This document shows positions 24,083 through 31,782 of a DNA stretch of 38,817 nt, in pieces. How positions within the stretch are numbered: position 1 is the first letter of the stretch; the number at the start of each line of letters is the position of its first letter. Source of the DNA: Chryseosolibacter histidinae. Lineage in GTDB: Bacteria > Bacteroidota > Bacteroidia > Cytophagales > Cyclobacteriaceae. The stretch covers positions 1 through 38,817 of the forward strand of contig NZ_JAHESF010000053.1 of NCBI RefSeq assembly GCF_018598225.1, given 5' to 3'. The notes below the pieces were generated by a model that saw nothing but the letters and a program-made list of their open reading frames with translations, was not told the DNA's origin and made no database searches. The position numbers and the translations under genes were made by a program.

Positions 24083-24415
24083 GTGAGTCGTCACCAGCTT
24101 GGAGAATTTGAAGAAATTGTAATGCTTACCGTAGGCATTCTTTATAAGGAAGCTTATGGCGTTGCCATCATCGATGAAATTGAAACGCGCATGAACCGCA
24201 AGGTGAGCATCGGGTCGCTGCAGACCGTGCTGAGACGCCTCGAAGGGAAAGGCTATCTGACATCCGAGTTCGGCGAAGCCACCAATGTGCGGGGCGGCAA
24301 GCGAAAACGATACTTCAGCCTTACAACCCTCGGCTCACGTGTATTACGCGAAACACAGGAACAACGTCAGGAGATGTTTAAAGCGATCCCGCGTGTCGCA
24401 TTCCCCAAGTCATGA
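24083..24415 (+). CDS. PadR-family transcriptional regulator, 110 aa
   Basis: Starts with GTG at 24083, giving the canonical SRHQLGEFEEIVMLTVGILY N-terminus shared with the other PadR proteins here. The recognition segment is IGSLQTVLRRLEGKGYLTSE (about 44-63) and the wing NVRGGKRKRYFSLT. The four-base ATGA overlap with the permease gene implies coupling. The three other PadR genes use ATG. Confidence 0.92.
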   Translation: MSRHQLGEFEEIVMLTVGILYKEAYGVAIIDEIETRMNRKVSIGSLQTVLRRLEGKGYLTSEFGEATNVRGGKRKRYFSLTTLGSRVLRETQEQRQEMFKAIPRVAFPKS

Positions 24416-27033
24416 ATCAGCTACCCGGCATACAACCTCCAGCGCTCTTCCTCCGGTTCTTCCGGTGGTTCTGCAATCCCGCGTTTGCGGAAGACATCGA
24501 AGGCGATCTCGTGGAGATGTTCGGACGTGACGCCGCCACCGGTAACCTTACCCGGGCGCGGATGCAGTTCTCGATTCGTGTGCTTCGCCTGTTTCGTCCC
24601 GGCATCATCAGAAAGATCGGTTATCAGTCATCCTATATCCATCCATTACCTATGTTCAAAAATTATTTCATCACCTCCCTGCGTTCGCTGATGCGAAGCA
24701 AAGGTTTCTCGACCATTAACATTGTGGGGCTCGCCGTGGGCCTGGCTACCTTCAGCCTCATCTCGTTCTATGTTTACCACGAGCTCTCATTCGACCGTTA
24801 TCATCAGAATGCCGACCGCATCTTTCGCATCGTCGAGAACCTGAAAACGGAGAATGAAATGCTCTTTCAATCCACCAGCTCTCCGCCGATGGGTCCACGC
24901 TTCCAGAAAGATTTCCCGGAAGTTGAAAGCTATGTGCGTTTTCAGCAATGGAGCCTGCTGGCGCAGCGTAATGACATCACCGGCTACGAGTCCGACAGCT
25001 ACATCGCCGACAGCACCGTGTTCGACGTCTTCAGCTTCAAGCTGCTGGCGGGTGATAAAAAGACAGCACTGCGCGAGCCTTATTCCATTGTGCTCACGCA
25101 GTCGATGGCAAAAAAATATTTCGGTAACGAAGACCCCGTCGGTCAAACGTTGAAGATGGATTACGACAATTACAAGGTAACAGGTGTGATGGAGGATGTG
25201 CCCGGCAATTCTCACTTCCGGTTCTCGAACCTGATCTCGTTCTCTACATGGAGCCGCAACAACAAAGACGCGGAAGATCGCGCGTGGTTCTGGAACGGTT
25301 TCCATACGTATGTGCTGCTGCGCGATGCTCAGTCGGCAGACAAGGTGCGTGCAAAGATGAAGGACTTCCTGAAAAGAAATGTCGAAAAGGGTGGCATGTA
25401 TTACGAAGACCTTCCGCTGCAGCCGCTGACCGGCATTTATATGGCTCCTGAACGCTCTTGGGAGAATGGCACCCGGGGCAGCATGAGCAACGTATACATT
25501 CTTTCCATCATTGCTGTGTTCATACTCCTGATCGCGTGCTTCAACTACATCAACCTGACCACCGCCCGCGCCTCACGGCGTCTTAAGGAAGTAGGACTTC
25601 GTAAAACACTAGGCGCGCAGAAAAGAATGCTGATCGCGCAGTTCCTGGGCGAGTCACTGATCGTCACCCTGCTTTCTTCGCTCATGGCGGGCATCCTGGC
25701 CTGGATCGCGCTGCCCGCATTCCGTACACTGGTTGAATCTCCGCTGGACTTTTCGGTTTTACCGGAAGCGTGGAAGGTGATTGGCGCAACGCTGGGGCTG
25801 GTACTCATCGTAGGATTGCTGGCAGGTGGTTACCCGGCCTTCATTATATCACGCTTTGAGCCCGTGCAGATCTTTCGGCCATCCGCCCAGGGTATCTTCG
25901 GCCATCACAATCTCAGAAAGGTGCTGGTTGGTATTCAGTTCCTCATCTCCATCACGCTGGTAGCCGGAACCATGCTCGTGTATGACCAGTTGGATGTGGT
26001 CCGTAAACAGGACCTGGGCTTCGATAAGGAGGGCATGATCGTGGTACCCACCAATGGCGACACGGCTATCGTAAAATATCTCGATGCCGTCAAAAATGAG
26101 TTGATGCAGGTGCCCGGAGTACAACATGTCGCTGGCTCCCGCCAGATCCCCGGGCAGAATGCGAACAATTTATATACGGAGATCGAAATGACGGGCGGAA
26201 AAATGTCACCGACCAATATCAACTACAATTTCGTAGATCATGATTTTCTAACCACCTATAATATCAAGCTGCTGGCAGGGCGTGATTTCAGCCGCAGTGT
26301 ACAGGCAGACGACACCACAGCGTACCTGATCAACGAGGCTGCCATCAAAGATTTCGGCTGGACTCCGGAAGAAGCCATCGGCAGGAAAGTAAGGAGGGGA
26401 CGCGAGGGCAAGATCATCGGTGTGATCAAAGATTTCCATTACCGCTCGCTGCACACCAAAGTAGAACCCATGATGATCGGCATGACCAATTATGTCGGGC
26501 GCCTGTCCATCCGTCTTGAGAAGAACGGTGATGTGCCGGCTACGGTAGCGCGCGTGGAGAAAAAATGGCACGAGCTCATCCCTTATCTTCCGTTCGACTA
26601 TTCTTTCCTCGATGTTGAGTTCGACCGTCAATATAAGGCTGACCAGCAGCTGGGTAAAGTGGCAGGTGTGTTTACCGGGCTCGCTATCTTTATCGGATGC
26701 CTCGGTCTGTTAGGGCTCACGTCATTTGTGGTGGAGCGCAGAACAAAAGAGATCGGTATCCGCAAAGTGCTGGGTGCGTCGGTGCCCAGTGTGGTGATGC
26801 TGATCACACGTGAGTTCATCTGGCTGATCGCCATTGCGCTGATCATGGCTACGCCGCTCACGTGGTACCTCATCGATCAATGGGAGCAGAACTTCACCTT
26901 GCAGGCTGCGATCAATCCGCTTCGGTTTGTGATGGCAGGCACGGCGGTGTTCATGGTTGCCTGGCTCACCATCAGCTTCCTGTCACTGCGCGCGGCCAAT
27001 GCCAATCCCGCGAAAGCGCTGCGAACAGAATAG
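24412..27033 (+). CDS. PadR-linked FtsX-like permease with prefix domain, 873 aa
   Basis: Prefix domain 1-80 with PPALFLRFFRWF and EDIEGDLVEMFG; junction MFKNYF at residue 81; TM1 about 100-122; MacB-like periplasmic core containing AKKYFGNEDPVGQTLK; TM2-TM4; TM5 near LVGIQFLISITLVAG; second periplasmic domain; and TM6-TM8 with RRTKEIGIRKVLGAS. The C-terminus is NPAKALRTE. A 12-bp stem hairpin follows at 27065-27103. As with the paralogues, no ATPase gene is near, and what it moves or pulls on is unknown. Confidence 0.93.
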   Translation: MNQLPGIQPPALFLRFFRWFCNPAFAEDIEGDLVEMFGRDAATGNLTRARMQFSIRVLRLFRPGIIRKIGYQSSYIHPLPMFKNYFITSLRSLMRSKGFSTINIVGLAVGLATFSLISFYVYHELSFDRYHQNADRIFRIVENLKTENEMLFQSTSSPPMGPRFQKDFPEVESYVRFQQWSLLAQRNDITGYESDSYIADSTVFDVFSFKLLAGDKKTALREPYSIVLTQSMAKKYFGNEDPVGQTLKMDYDNYKVTGVMEDVPGNSHFRFSNLISFSTWSRNNKDAEDRAWFWNGFHTYVLLRDAQSADKVRAKMKDFLKRNVEKGGMYYEDLPLQPLTGIYMAPERSWENGTRGSMSNVYILSIIAVFILLIACFNYINLTTARASRRLKEVGLRKTLGAQKRMLIAQFLGESLIVTLLSSLMAGILAWIALPAFRTLVESPLDFSVLPEAWKVIGATLGLVLIVGLLAGGYPAFIISRFEPVQIFRPSAQGIFGHHNLRKVLVGIQFLISITLVAGTMLVYDQLDVVRKQDLGFDKEGMIVVPTNGDTAIVKYLDAVKNELMQVPGVQHVAGSRQIPGQNANNLYTEIEMTGGKMSPTNINYNFVDHDFLTTYNIKLLAGRDFSRSVQADDTTAYLINEAAIKDFGWTPEEAIGRKVRRGREGKIIGVIKDFHYRSLHTKVEPMMIGMTNYVGRLSIRLEKNGDVPATVARVEKKWHELIPYLPFDYSFLDVEFDRQYKADQQLGKVAGVFTGLAIFIGCLGLLGLTSFVVERRTKEIGIRKVLGASVPSVVMLITREFIWLIAIALIMATPLTWYLIDQWEQNFTLQAAINPLRFVMAGTAVFMVAWLTISFLSLRAANANPAKALRTE

Positions 27034-27064
27034 GACGTAGAAGAACCGATCACTGAATGGCGGA

Positions 27065-27103
27065 CAGCAGGGTAATAATTGAAAATCAATGATTACCTTG
27101 CTG
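27065..27103. terminator. Long hairpin after permease operon 4
   Basis: CAGCAGGGTAAT (27065-27076) pairs with ATTACCTTGCTG (27092-27103), with only one G-T pair, and an inner TTGA/TCAA pairing. Positioned between the permease stop and the next gene; no T-run, so termination is inferred. Confidence 0.5.
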
Positions 27104-27117
27104 CAAACTCCGCTTTC

Positions 27118-27504
27118 ATGATGAATCCATTGTTTGCACCTTCTTTACTCTTTTACTATGGCGTGTTCCTGATCTTGTGTGGGATCGTGTCCGTTGTTCT
27201 GATCGGCCTTAAAGCAAAAACAGCGCTGGCGTCAGGAGGAATATCCGGCGTTATTGCCATCACCATCGGGCATTTTATTGCCCAGGGATCAGTGATAGCG
27301 CAGATCGCTGGTATCCTGGTCTGTTTAGCGCTGTTTATCGTTTTCTGCTGGCGTTCTGCCAAAACGTTGTTCAAAGTGTTCGAGCTTATTCAGGAACGCG
27401 ACCCCGACCTGAAAGGTAAAGGTATCGCGTTCCTGATCATCAGCCTGATGGCAGTCGTTACCGTTGTGGTCCTGCTGCTGCAGCTGACGTACATCACCGT
27501 ATGA
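27118..27504 (+). CDS. Small polytopic membrane protein, 128 aa
   Basis: Four hydrophobic segments: LFYYGVFLILCGIVSVVLIG (about 10-29), ASGGISGVIAITIGHFIAQG (about 37-57), IAGILVCLALFIVFCW (about 62-78) and IAFLIISLMAVVTVVVLLLQ (about 102-122), separated by short charged loops. The glycine pattern in the first two helices recalls the TMEM14/UPF0136 group, but this is uncertain. The frame is open to a TTG at 27079 inside the preceding hairpin; the double ATG at 27118/27121 is preferred. It is convergent with, and directly abuts, the DinB-like gene (stops at 27504 and 27505). Confidence 0.7.
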   Translation: MMNPLFAPSLLFYYGVFLILCGIVSVVLIGLKAKTALASGGISGVIAITIGHFIAQGSVIAQIAGILVCLALFIVFCWRSAKTLFKVFELIQERDPDLKGKGIAFLIISLMAVVTVVVLLLQLTYITV

Positions 27505-28026
27505 TCATTGATTTTCGCTCCAGGGCGGTGTGATCTTGTTCATACGCGCATAGGCGATCAATTGGCCAAGGTGCTCATTCGAGTGGGCAACCACGATCAG
27601 TATGGCAGACATGCTTGTGAACTCACCGGGAAAAGGGAACTCTACTTTATTGGGCAGCGATGCATCCGGCGTGGTTTTGATAGCGTTGATCACCAGGTCG
27701 TACGATCTTTTCAACTCGGTGGCAATGGCGTCTTTCGTTTTCAGGTCTTTCTCCAGCGTTTCCATTTTAACACCTTCGGGGATCTTGGCGCCCAGCTTGG
27801 AAGCGAAGAAATAATTCGCTGAAATGATGTGCGCATAAACCTGTGCCACGGTGCGTACACCCGCCTGTGGACTCCAGGCGTACTTGTCTGCGGGAATTGC
27901 CTGTGCAAGTTGCATCACATGTCCGGATACATAGCCGAGCGATCCCGCTGTTTCCTTCTGGAATTGTCCCTGGCAAAATGCCTGTGTTGTGAATAACAGC
28001 GCTGCAATGGTTAATAGTTTTTTCAT
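27505..28026 (-). CDS. Secreted DinB-fold protein, 173 aa
   Basis: DinB/YfiT-like four-helix bundle exported by a signal peptide, MKKLLTIAALLFTTQAFCQG. The metal-binding His triad of the family is intact: H66 in VYAHIISAN, and H148 and H152 in VAHSNEHLGQL. Bundle length is normal. DinB-fold proteins bind divalent metal and include thiol S-transferases, but the exported Bacteroidota versions have no assigned reaction. No neighbour in the same direction gives a clue. Confidence 0.9.
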   Translation of the reverse strand: MKKLLTIAALLFTTQAFCQGQFQKETAGSLGYVSGHVMQLAQAIPADKYAWSPQAGVRTVAQVYAHIISANYFFASKLGAKIPEGVKMETLEKDLKTKDAIATELKRSYDLVINAIKTTPDASLPNKVEFPFPGEFTSMSAILIVVAHSNEHLGQLIAYARMNKITPPWSENQ

Positions 28027-28085
28027 AGTGTTTGTGTAGTTGGTGGATAATAAAATGGTGATTTAGTCAAATGTAAATTGTGGGT

Positions 28086-28275
28086 TTATACTTTTTCAAG
28101 TCTTGTTTTCCTCCATGCTTCGAAATCTGCTGTGCCCAGGCGCGCGTTGTCAGCAGGCGTAAGTGTTTTTGTTTTCAGCAATAATGCGCCTGAGCCGTTT
28201 ATATGGATCGTATCGCTGAATCCGGATATAAGTTCGAAAATATTTTGCCTTTTTTCAGATTGAAAACTTAAAAAA
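28086..28275 (-). pseudogene. Possible gene remnant without start codon
   Basis: The minus-strand frame is open for about 60 codons up to a TAA at 28086-28088 but has no ATG or plausible GTG. The translation reads as protein: NIFELISGFSDTIHINGSG followed by LLLKTKTLTPADNARLGTAD and FEAWRKTRLEKV, with amphipathic and charged composition. It may be the 3' end of a decayed gene or a small gene using an unusual start. The family is not recognised. It accounts for most of the gap between the DinB and MFS genes. Confidence 0.35.
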
Positions 28276-28362
28276 GAATCCGATCAATAGCTGGTTCAGT
28301 GATCATAGGCCCATTACTTCACCATTCGATATCCAAGTTTCTCATCCCGTTAATACTTGTGG

Positions 28363-29550
28363 TTATTTCTTCAACGGCTTCGCATCGCCGAATACGAGCA
28401 CTAACCCGGTGACTCCCGCCACAAAAAGACTGAGCACAAGCGGAAAAACACCATTAACCATGAAGTAGCTGATGATTGACCCCAGGGTGGCGCCAATGAA
28501 AAAGAAACATGTACCGTAAATAGCCGAGGCCATGCCTGCCATGGTTCCCATCGGCTCCAGGGCTAACGCGCTGCTGTTGGGCTCGATCGCCAGGTTGATG
28601 GCCATCATCAGCGCGACCGCAATAAAAAATAACACGATGGGGGGCGGATCGCCGAAAACCAACGTGAAGAGCAGCAACAGGCCGCCAGCTACTGTGTAGA
28701 TGATGAGGAGCCAACGAAGGGTACGCCGGGCGCCGTATTTTGATGAAAGACGCGAGTTCGTCAAGGCACAAAGCGACATCAGCAGTCCGATGCTGGCGAA
28801 GATCCAGGCGAACAGTTGTGGCCTGCCATAGATATTTCCCACGATGTGCTCCGAGCTGGCCACATACGAGCTCAAGGCTGCAAAAAGAGCAGTAGTGATG
28901 CCGGTATAACGGAGAAAGGTCCGGTTGCCGATCACGCTTCTGACGGAACTGGCAATGCTTGCCCAGTTGAAAGCTGTGCGTTGTTCACGCGAAAGGGACT
29001 CTTCCAGCCTGAGCGACCAGAGAAACACAATGACCGCGAACAGGGGTGGTGTAAGGAACACAGCCTGCCAGGATGCAACGGACAGGATGGCGATCCCTAA
29101 GAATGGCGCAAAGACCGGTGTGAACAAGAAGATGGTCAGGATCAGTGACATGGTGTGGGCCATCCGGTCTCCGACGAAGCGGTCACGAACACCCGCGATG
29201 GTGGTTGTAAACACGGCGGAGGCTCCGATGCCGGCCACGAACCGTGCGGCAAACATGAGCTCCAGGCTGGGGCTTATGGCAGCGGCGATCCCGCCAATAA
29301 TGTAGAGTGGAAACCCAACACGAAGGATTGGCAGTCGACCGAAACGATCTGACAGCGCTCCGAAGATGATCTGCACCACCTGGCCCATAAAGAAAAAGGA
29401 AATGACCTGGGCCGGCGCTGTGGAAGCAGGGCTGAGTCCAAAGTGCTGCCGGAGCTCGCCAAACGCCGGAAGCATGATATCGATGCCCAAAGCCGTCAGC
29501 ATCATGGTGCAGGCCGACAGGGCAATAAACTCGGCTTGTTTCATTTTCAT
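28363..29550 (-). CDS. Bcr/CflA-type MFS drug exporter, 395 aa
   Basis: Twelve-helix major facilitator, drug:H+ antiporter type. TM1 carries LTALGIDIMLPAFGELRQHF, the loop between TM2 and TM3 has the motif A-like GALSDRFGRLPILRVG, and TM5 has the APFLG motif, as in Bcr/CflA proteins. The expected function is efflux of small toxic compounds across the inner membrane. The frame is open upstream to a TTG at 29646, but a TAGCTTTG -7 element overlaps that TTG, so the start is placed at the ATG at 29550 (another ATG at 29544). It is divergent from the LpxR-like gene, with a structured element between them. Confidence 0.9.
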   Translation of the reverse strand: MKMKQAEFIALSACTMMLTALGIDIMLPAFGELRQHFGLSPASTAPAQVISFFFMGQVVQIIFGALSDRFGRLPILRVGFPLYIIGGIAAAISPSLELMFAARFVAGIGASAVFTTTIAGVRDRFVGDRMAHTMSLILTIFLFTPVFAPFLGIAILSVASWQAVFLTPPLFAVIVFLWSLRLEESLSREQRTAFNWASIASSVRSVIGNRTFLRYTGITTALFAALSSYVASSEHIVGNIYGRPQLFAWIFASIGLLMSLCALTNSRLSSKYGARRTLRWLLIIYTVAGGLLLLFTLVFGDPPPIVLFFIAVALMMAINLAIEPNSSALALEPMGTMAGMASAIYGTCFFFIGATLGSIISYFMVNGVFPLVLSLFVAGVTGLVLVFGDAKPLKK

Positions 29551-29643
29551 ACTTCGGGGTTGTATAGCCTGGTTGCCGATATTAGCATCACCATCCACAG
29601 CAGCAACGTTTTCTTCTGATCTTTTCACCGGATTGATTTTTCC

Positions 29644-29651
29644 CAAAGCTA
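29644..29651 (-). promoter_or_regulatory. Probable -7 element of the MFS gene
   Basis: TAGCTTTG on the minus strand, a perfect TAnnTTTG match, about 95 bp before the ATG at 29550. No -33 TTTG at the ideal spacing. An AGGGCT/AGCCCT hairpin lies further upstream at about 29695-29717. Confidence 0.4.
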
Positions 29652-29797
29652 CTGTCTTGATTCAGTTTAGAGGGGGTGTGAATAAGACATTTTAAAGGGC
29701 TGATTCAGACAAGCCCTCCCAATTATTACGGTTACTCAACTCATGTCGCAGCAGACCACCCCTCAACCAGCACCTGGACACTTGAACCGACCCCTCT

Positions 29798-29950
29798 CAG
29801 TCATATGCCGTGAGGACATAAGCCAACCTTCGGCCTGGCAGGGGCACGAGCGGGTTGGGTTGAGTCCGAAGGGCATATGACGGGGCCACCTCGCCGCGGC
29901 CCCGGAGCGGCGCCAAACCTTATTGCCAACACAGAGTCTATTTTTCGAAA
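29798..29950 (+). repeat. Structured interspersed element, copy E
   Basis: Outer stem GTCATATGCC (29800-29809) pairs with GGGCATATGAC (29871-29881). The second hairpin is GGGGCC/GGCCCC, a paired change from GAGGCC/GGCCTC in copies A and C. The tail ACCTTATTGCCAACAC...TTTTCGAAA is conserved. It fills the gap between the divergent MFS and LpxR-like genes. Confidence 0.85.
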
Positions 29951-30066
29951 GCAGACAATTACTCAACCCGTGCCAGTAATCTTGCAAGACAACACAGCCC
30001 TTTGTAATTTTCCCACCGATTGTCGCAAGTACCAAACACTCCCGCAACCCCACCGTTTTCAGCCAG

Positions 30067-31074
30067 ATGAGAAGCCCGCGAATCGTTAAACGCTATGTGA
30101 CCTTTCTGTTTACGCTTTTCACTGTTGTGGCCGTAAGAGGGCAGGAGCACCATGCTGAAAGCAGGTCCCACCAGCTCACCGTGTCGTGTGATAACAACCT
30201 GTTCTTGCTAAATGGTGAAGACGGTTATTATACCAATGGCGTGTTTCTGAAATACGACCGCCTGAGCAGAAAGCACCGGTCGGCGGCGCTGAAGCGGATC
30301 TTTTCATACGAGATCGGGCAGATGATCTACAACGCGCACAGCAGAAAGATCCTGGCCCATGGCAATGCAAATTTTCCGGGCGGCATCCAGGAGATCGACA
30401 GGCCTGTCACCGGCTACCTGTTTGGCAAAGCAAGCTGTTCATCTTTCTACGGCGGCAACAAAATGCTGACACTCGGTGTCTCTGTCGGCAGCATCGGCAA
30501 AAATGCGTTCGGCAAAGAGGTGCAGGAGTCGTGGCACAAGATGATCGGCATAAAACCGCACTGGAACTGGGTGTGGGATTATCAGCTCAACAGTGAAACC
30601 GGTGTGAACATCAGCGGTGTATATGCGTTCACGCTGGTAAACCCGGAACGGCGATCGTGGTTTCAGATCACACCTGTGACCGAAGCCACCGTGGGCACCA
30701 TTTTTACCAACGTGTCGCAGGCTGTGGTTTTGCAGTTCGGAAAGTTGAGGCCGATGTCCTCCGGCAGTTATTGGAGTTCACGATTACAAGAGAACGACGC
30801 AACCGGTAGCCGTCCTGTTGAATTGTTCGTGTTCTATAAACCAGAGGCCAGGTACCAGGTATACAACGCGACGGTTCAGGGTGGTATGTTAAGAGATGAC
30901 AAAGGACCGATCACTTCAGCAATAGAACCTTTCTTCTTTTCGCAGGATATTGGTGTCCGTTATTCCACGCCTGGGTATTGCCTGGGGTATCATGTAACGT
31001 TTCAGACCCGGGAAGCCAAAGGGCAGTTCAACCATCACGCGTTCGGGAATCTTGTTTGCATCCTGCGGATATAG
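30067..31074 (+). CDS. LpxR-family outer-membrane lipid A deacylase-like protein, 335 aa
   Basis: Beta-barrel outer-membrane protein of the LpxR (DUF2219) family, which removes the 3'-acyloxyacyl group from lipid A. Visible: a signal peptide (to about GQE at 25-27); the signature CDNNLFLLNGEDGYYTNGVF (41-60), corresponding to the family NDxxxxxDxxYTNG box; and IGKNAFGKEVQESWHKMIG, with H157 at the position expected of the catalytic His. The barrel continues to the end. In Bacteroidota the substrate may be a penta-acylated monophosphoryl lipid A. No operon partner; structured element copies lie on both sides (29.8 kb and 31.2-31.5 kb). Confidence 0.88.
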   Translation: MRSPRIVKRYVTFLFTLFTVVAVRGQEHHAESRSHQLTVSCDNNLFLLNGEDGYYTNGVFLKYDRLSRKHRSAALKRIFSYEIGQMIYNAHSRKILAHGNANFPGGIQEIDRPVTGYLFGKASCSSFYGGNKMLTLGVSVGSIGKNAFGKEVQESWHKMIGIKPHWNWVWDYQLNSETGVNISGVYAFTLVNPERRSWFQITPVTEATVGTIFTNVSQAVVLQFGKLRPMSSGSYWSSRLQENDATGSRPVELFVFYKPEARYQVYNATVQGGMLRDDKGPITSAIEPFFFSQDIGVRYSTPGYCLGYHVTFQTREAKGQFNHHAFGNLVCILRI

Positions 31075-31154
31075 CTTTCAAATATCTGTCAACTTCATAG
31101 ACCGGTCTTTTCAATTTAAACAGTTCTTGTGAACGGAGCAGAGCGACGCTTTGC

Positions 31155-31302
31155 TGATAGGTAGATTTATCTGAGCAACATAGTTTCGGGTCCCGCTCCG
31201 AGGCCGCGGGGGGCCACGTCATACGTCGTTCGGACTCAACCCAACCCGCTCGTGCCCCTGCCAGGCCAAAGGTTGGCTTATGTCCTCACGTCGTATGACT
31301 GA
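31155..31302 (-). repeat. Structured interspersed element, copy F
   Basis: On the minus strand, outer stem GTCATACG (from 31299) pairs with CGTATGAC (to 31218) with one internal mismatch further in; nested CCAACC/GGTTGG; second hairpin GTGGCC/GGCCTC with one mismatch. First unit of the tandem duplication. Confidence 0.85.
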
Positions 31303-31398
31303 AGGAGCTACGTTCACAGGTACAGTTGAGTTTGGATATTGAACTCCGAACAAAGGAGTGCCGAATTTTCTTGTGAACGGAGCAGAGCGACGCTTTGC

Positions 31399-31546
31399 TG
31401 ATAGGTAGATTTATCTGAGCAACATAGTTTCGGGTCCCGCTCCGAGGCCGCGGGGGGCCACGTCATACGTCGTTCGGACTCAACCCAACCCGCTCGTGCC
31501 CCTGCCAGGCCAAAGGTTGGCTTATGTCCTCACGTCGTATGACTGA
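31399..31546 (-). repeat. Structured interspersed element, copy G
   Basis: Identical to copy F, shifted by 244 bp (outer stem 31462-31543). Second unit of the tandem duplication. Confidence 0.85.
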
Positions 31547-31782
31547 AGGAGCTACGTTCACAGGTACAGTTGAGTTTGGATATTGAACTCCGAACAAAGG
31601 AGTGCCGAATTTTTCGAAGGTGGGCGTACTTCGTCATTCGATATCCAAAATTTTGCGAACAGTGAAGCATCAGTACACCTATGTTAAAGATTGAATAACA
31701 CTTTCTTAATCCTTTCAGCATTTTTCTTGTCCATATTTAAACCGTTTTAGCGAACTTGTTCGATAACCCTTAAGATTGAAAT

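Larger units (their letters stand above)
31124..31614. repeat. Exact tandem duplication, period 244 bp
   Basis: 31124-31367 and 31368-31611 appear identical base for base on reading. Each unit contains one full structured element plus a GGATATTGAACTCCGAACAA-type tail. The lack of differences implies a recent event or gene conversion (or an assembly artefact). This lies in the 708-bp noncoding gap before the phosphoesterase gene; no gene is present. Confidence 0.9.

Noticed and set aside
29551-29646. TTG start of the MFS gene at 29646
   Set aside because: A TAGCTTTG -7 element overlaps this codon, so it should lie at or before the transcription start; ATG at 29550 gives a normal MFS N-terminus.
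31124-31614. Two-unit repeat as a CRISPR-like array
   Set aside because: The units are 244 bp, identical and contiguous, with no spacers and no cas genes.
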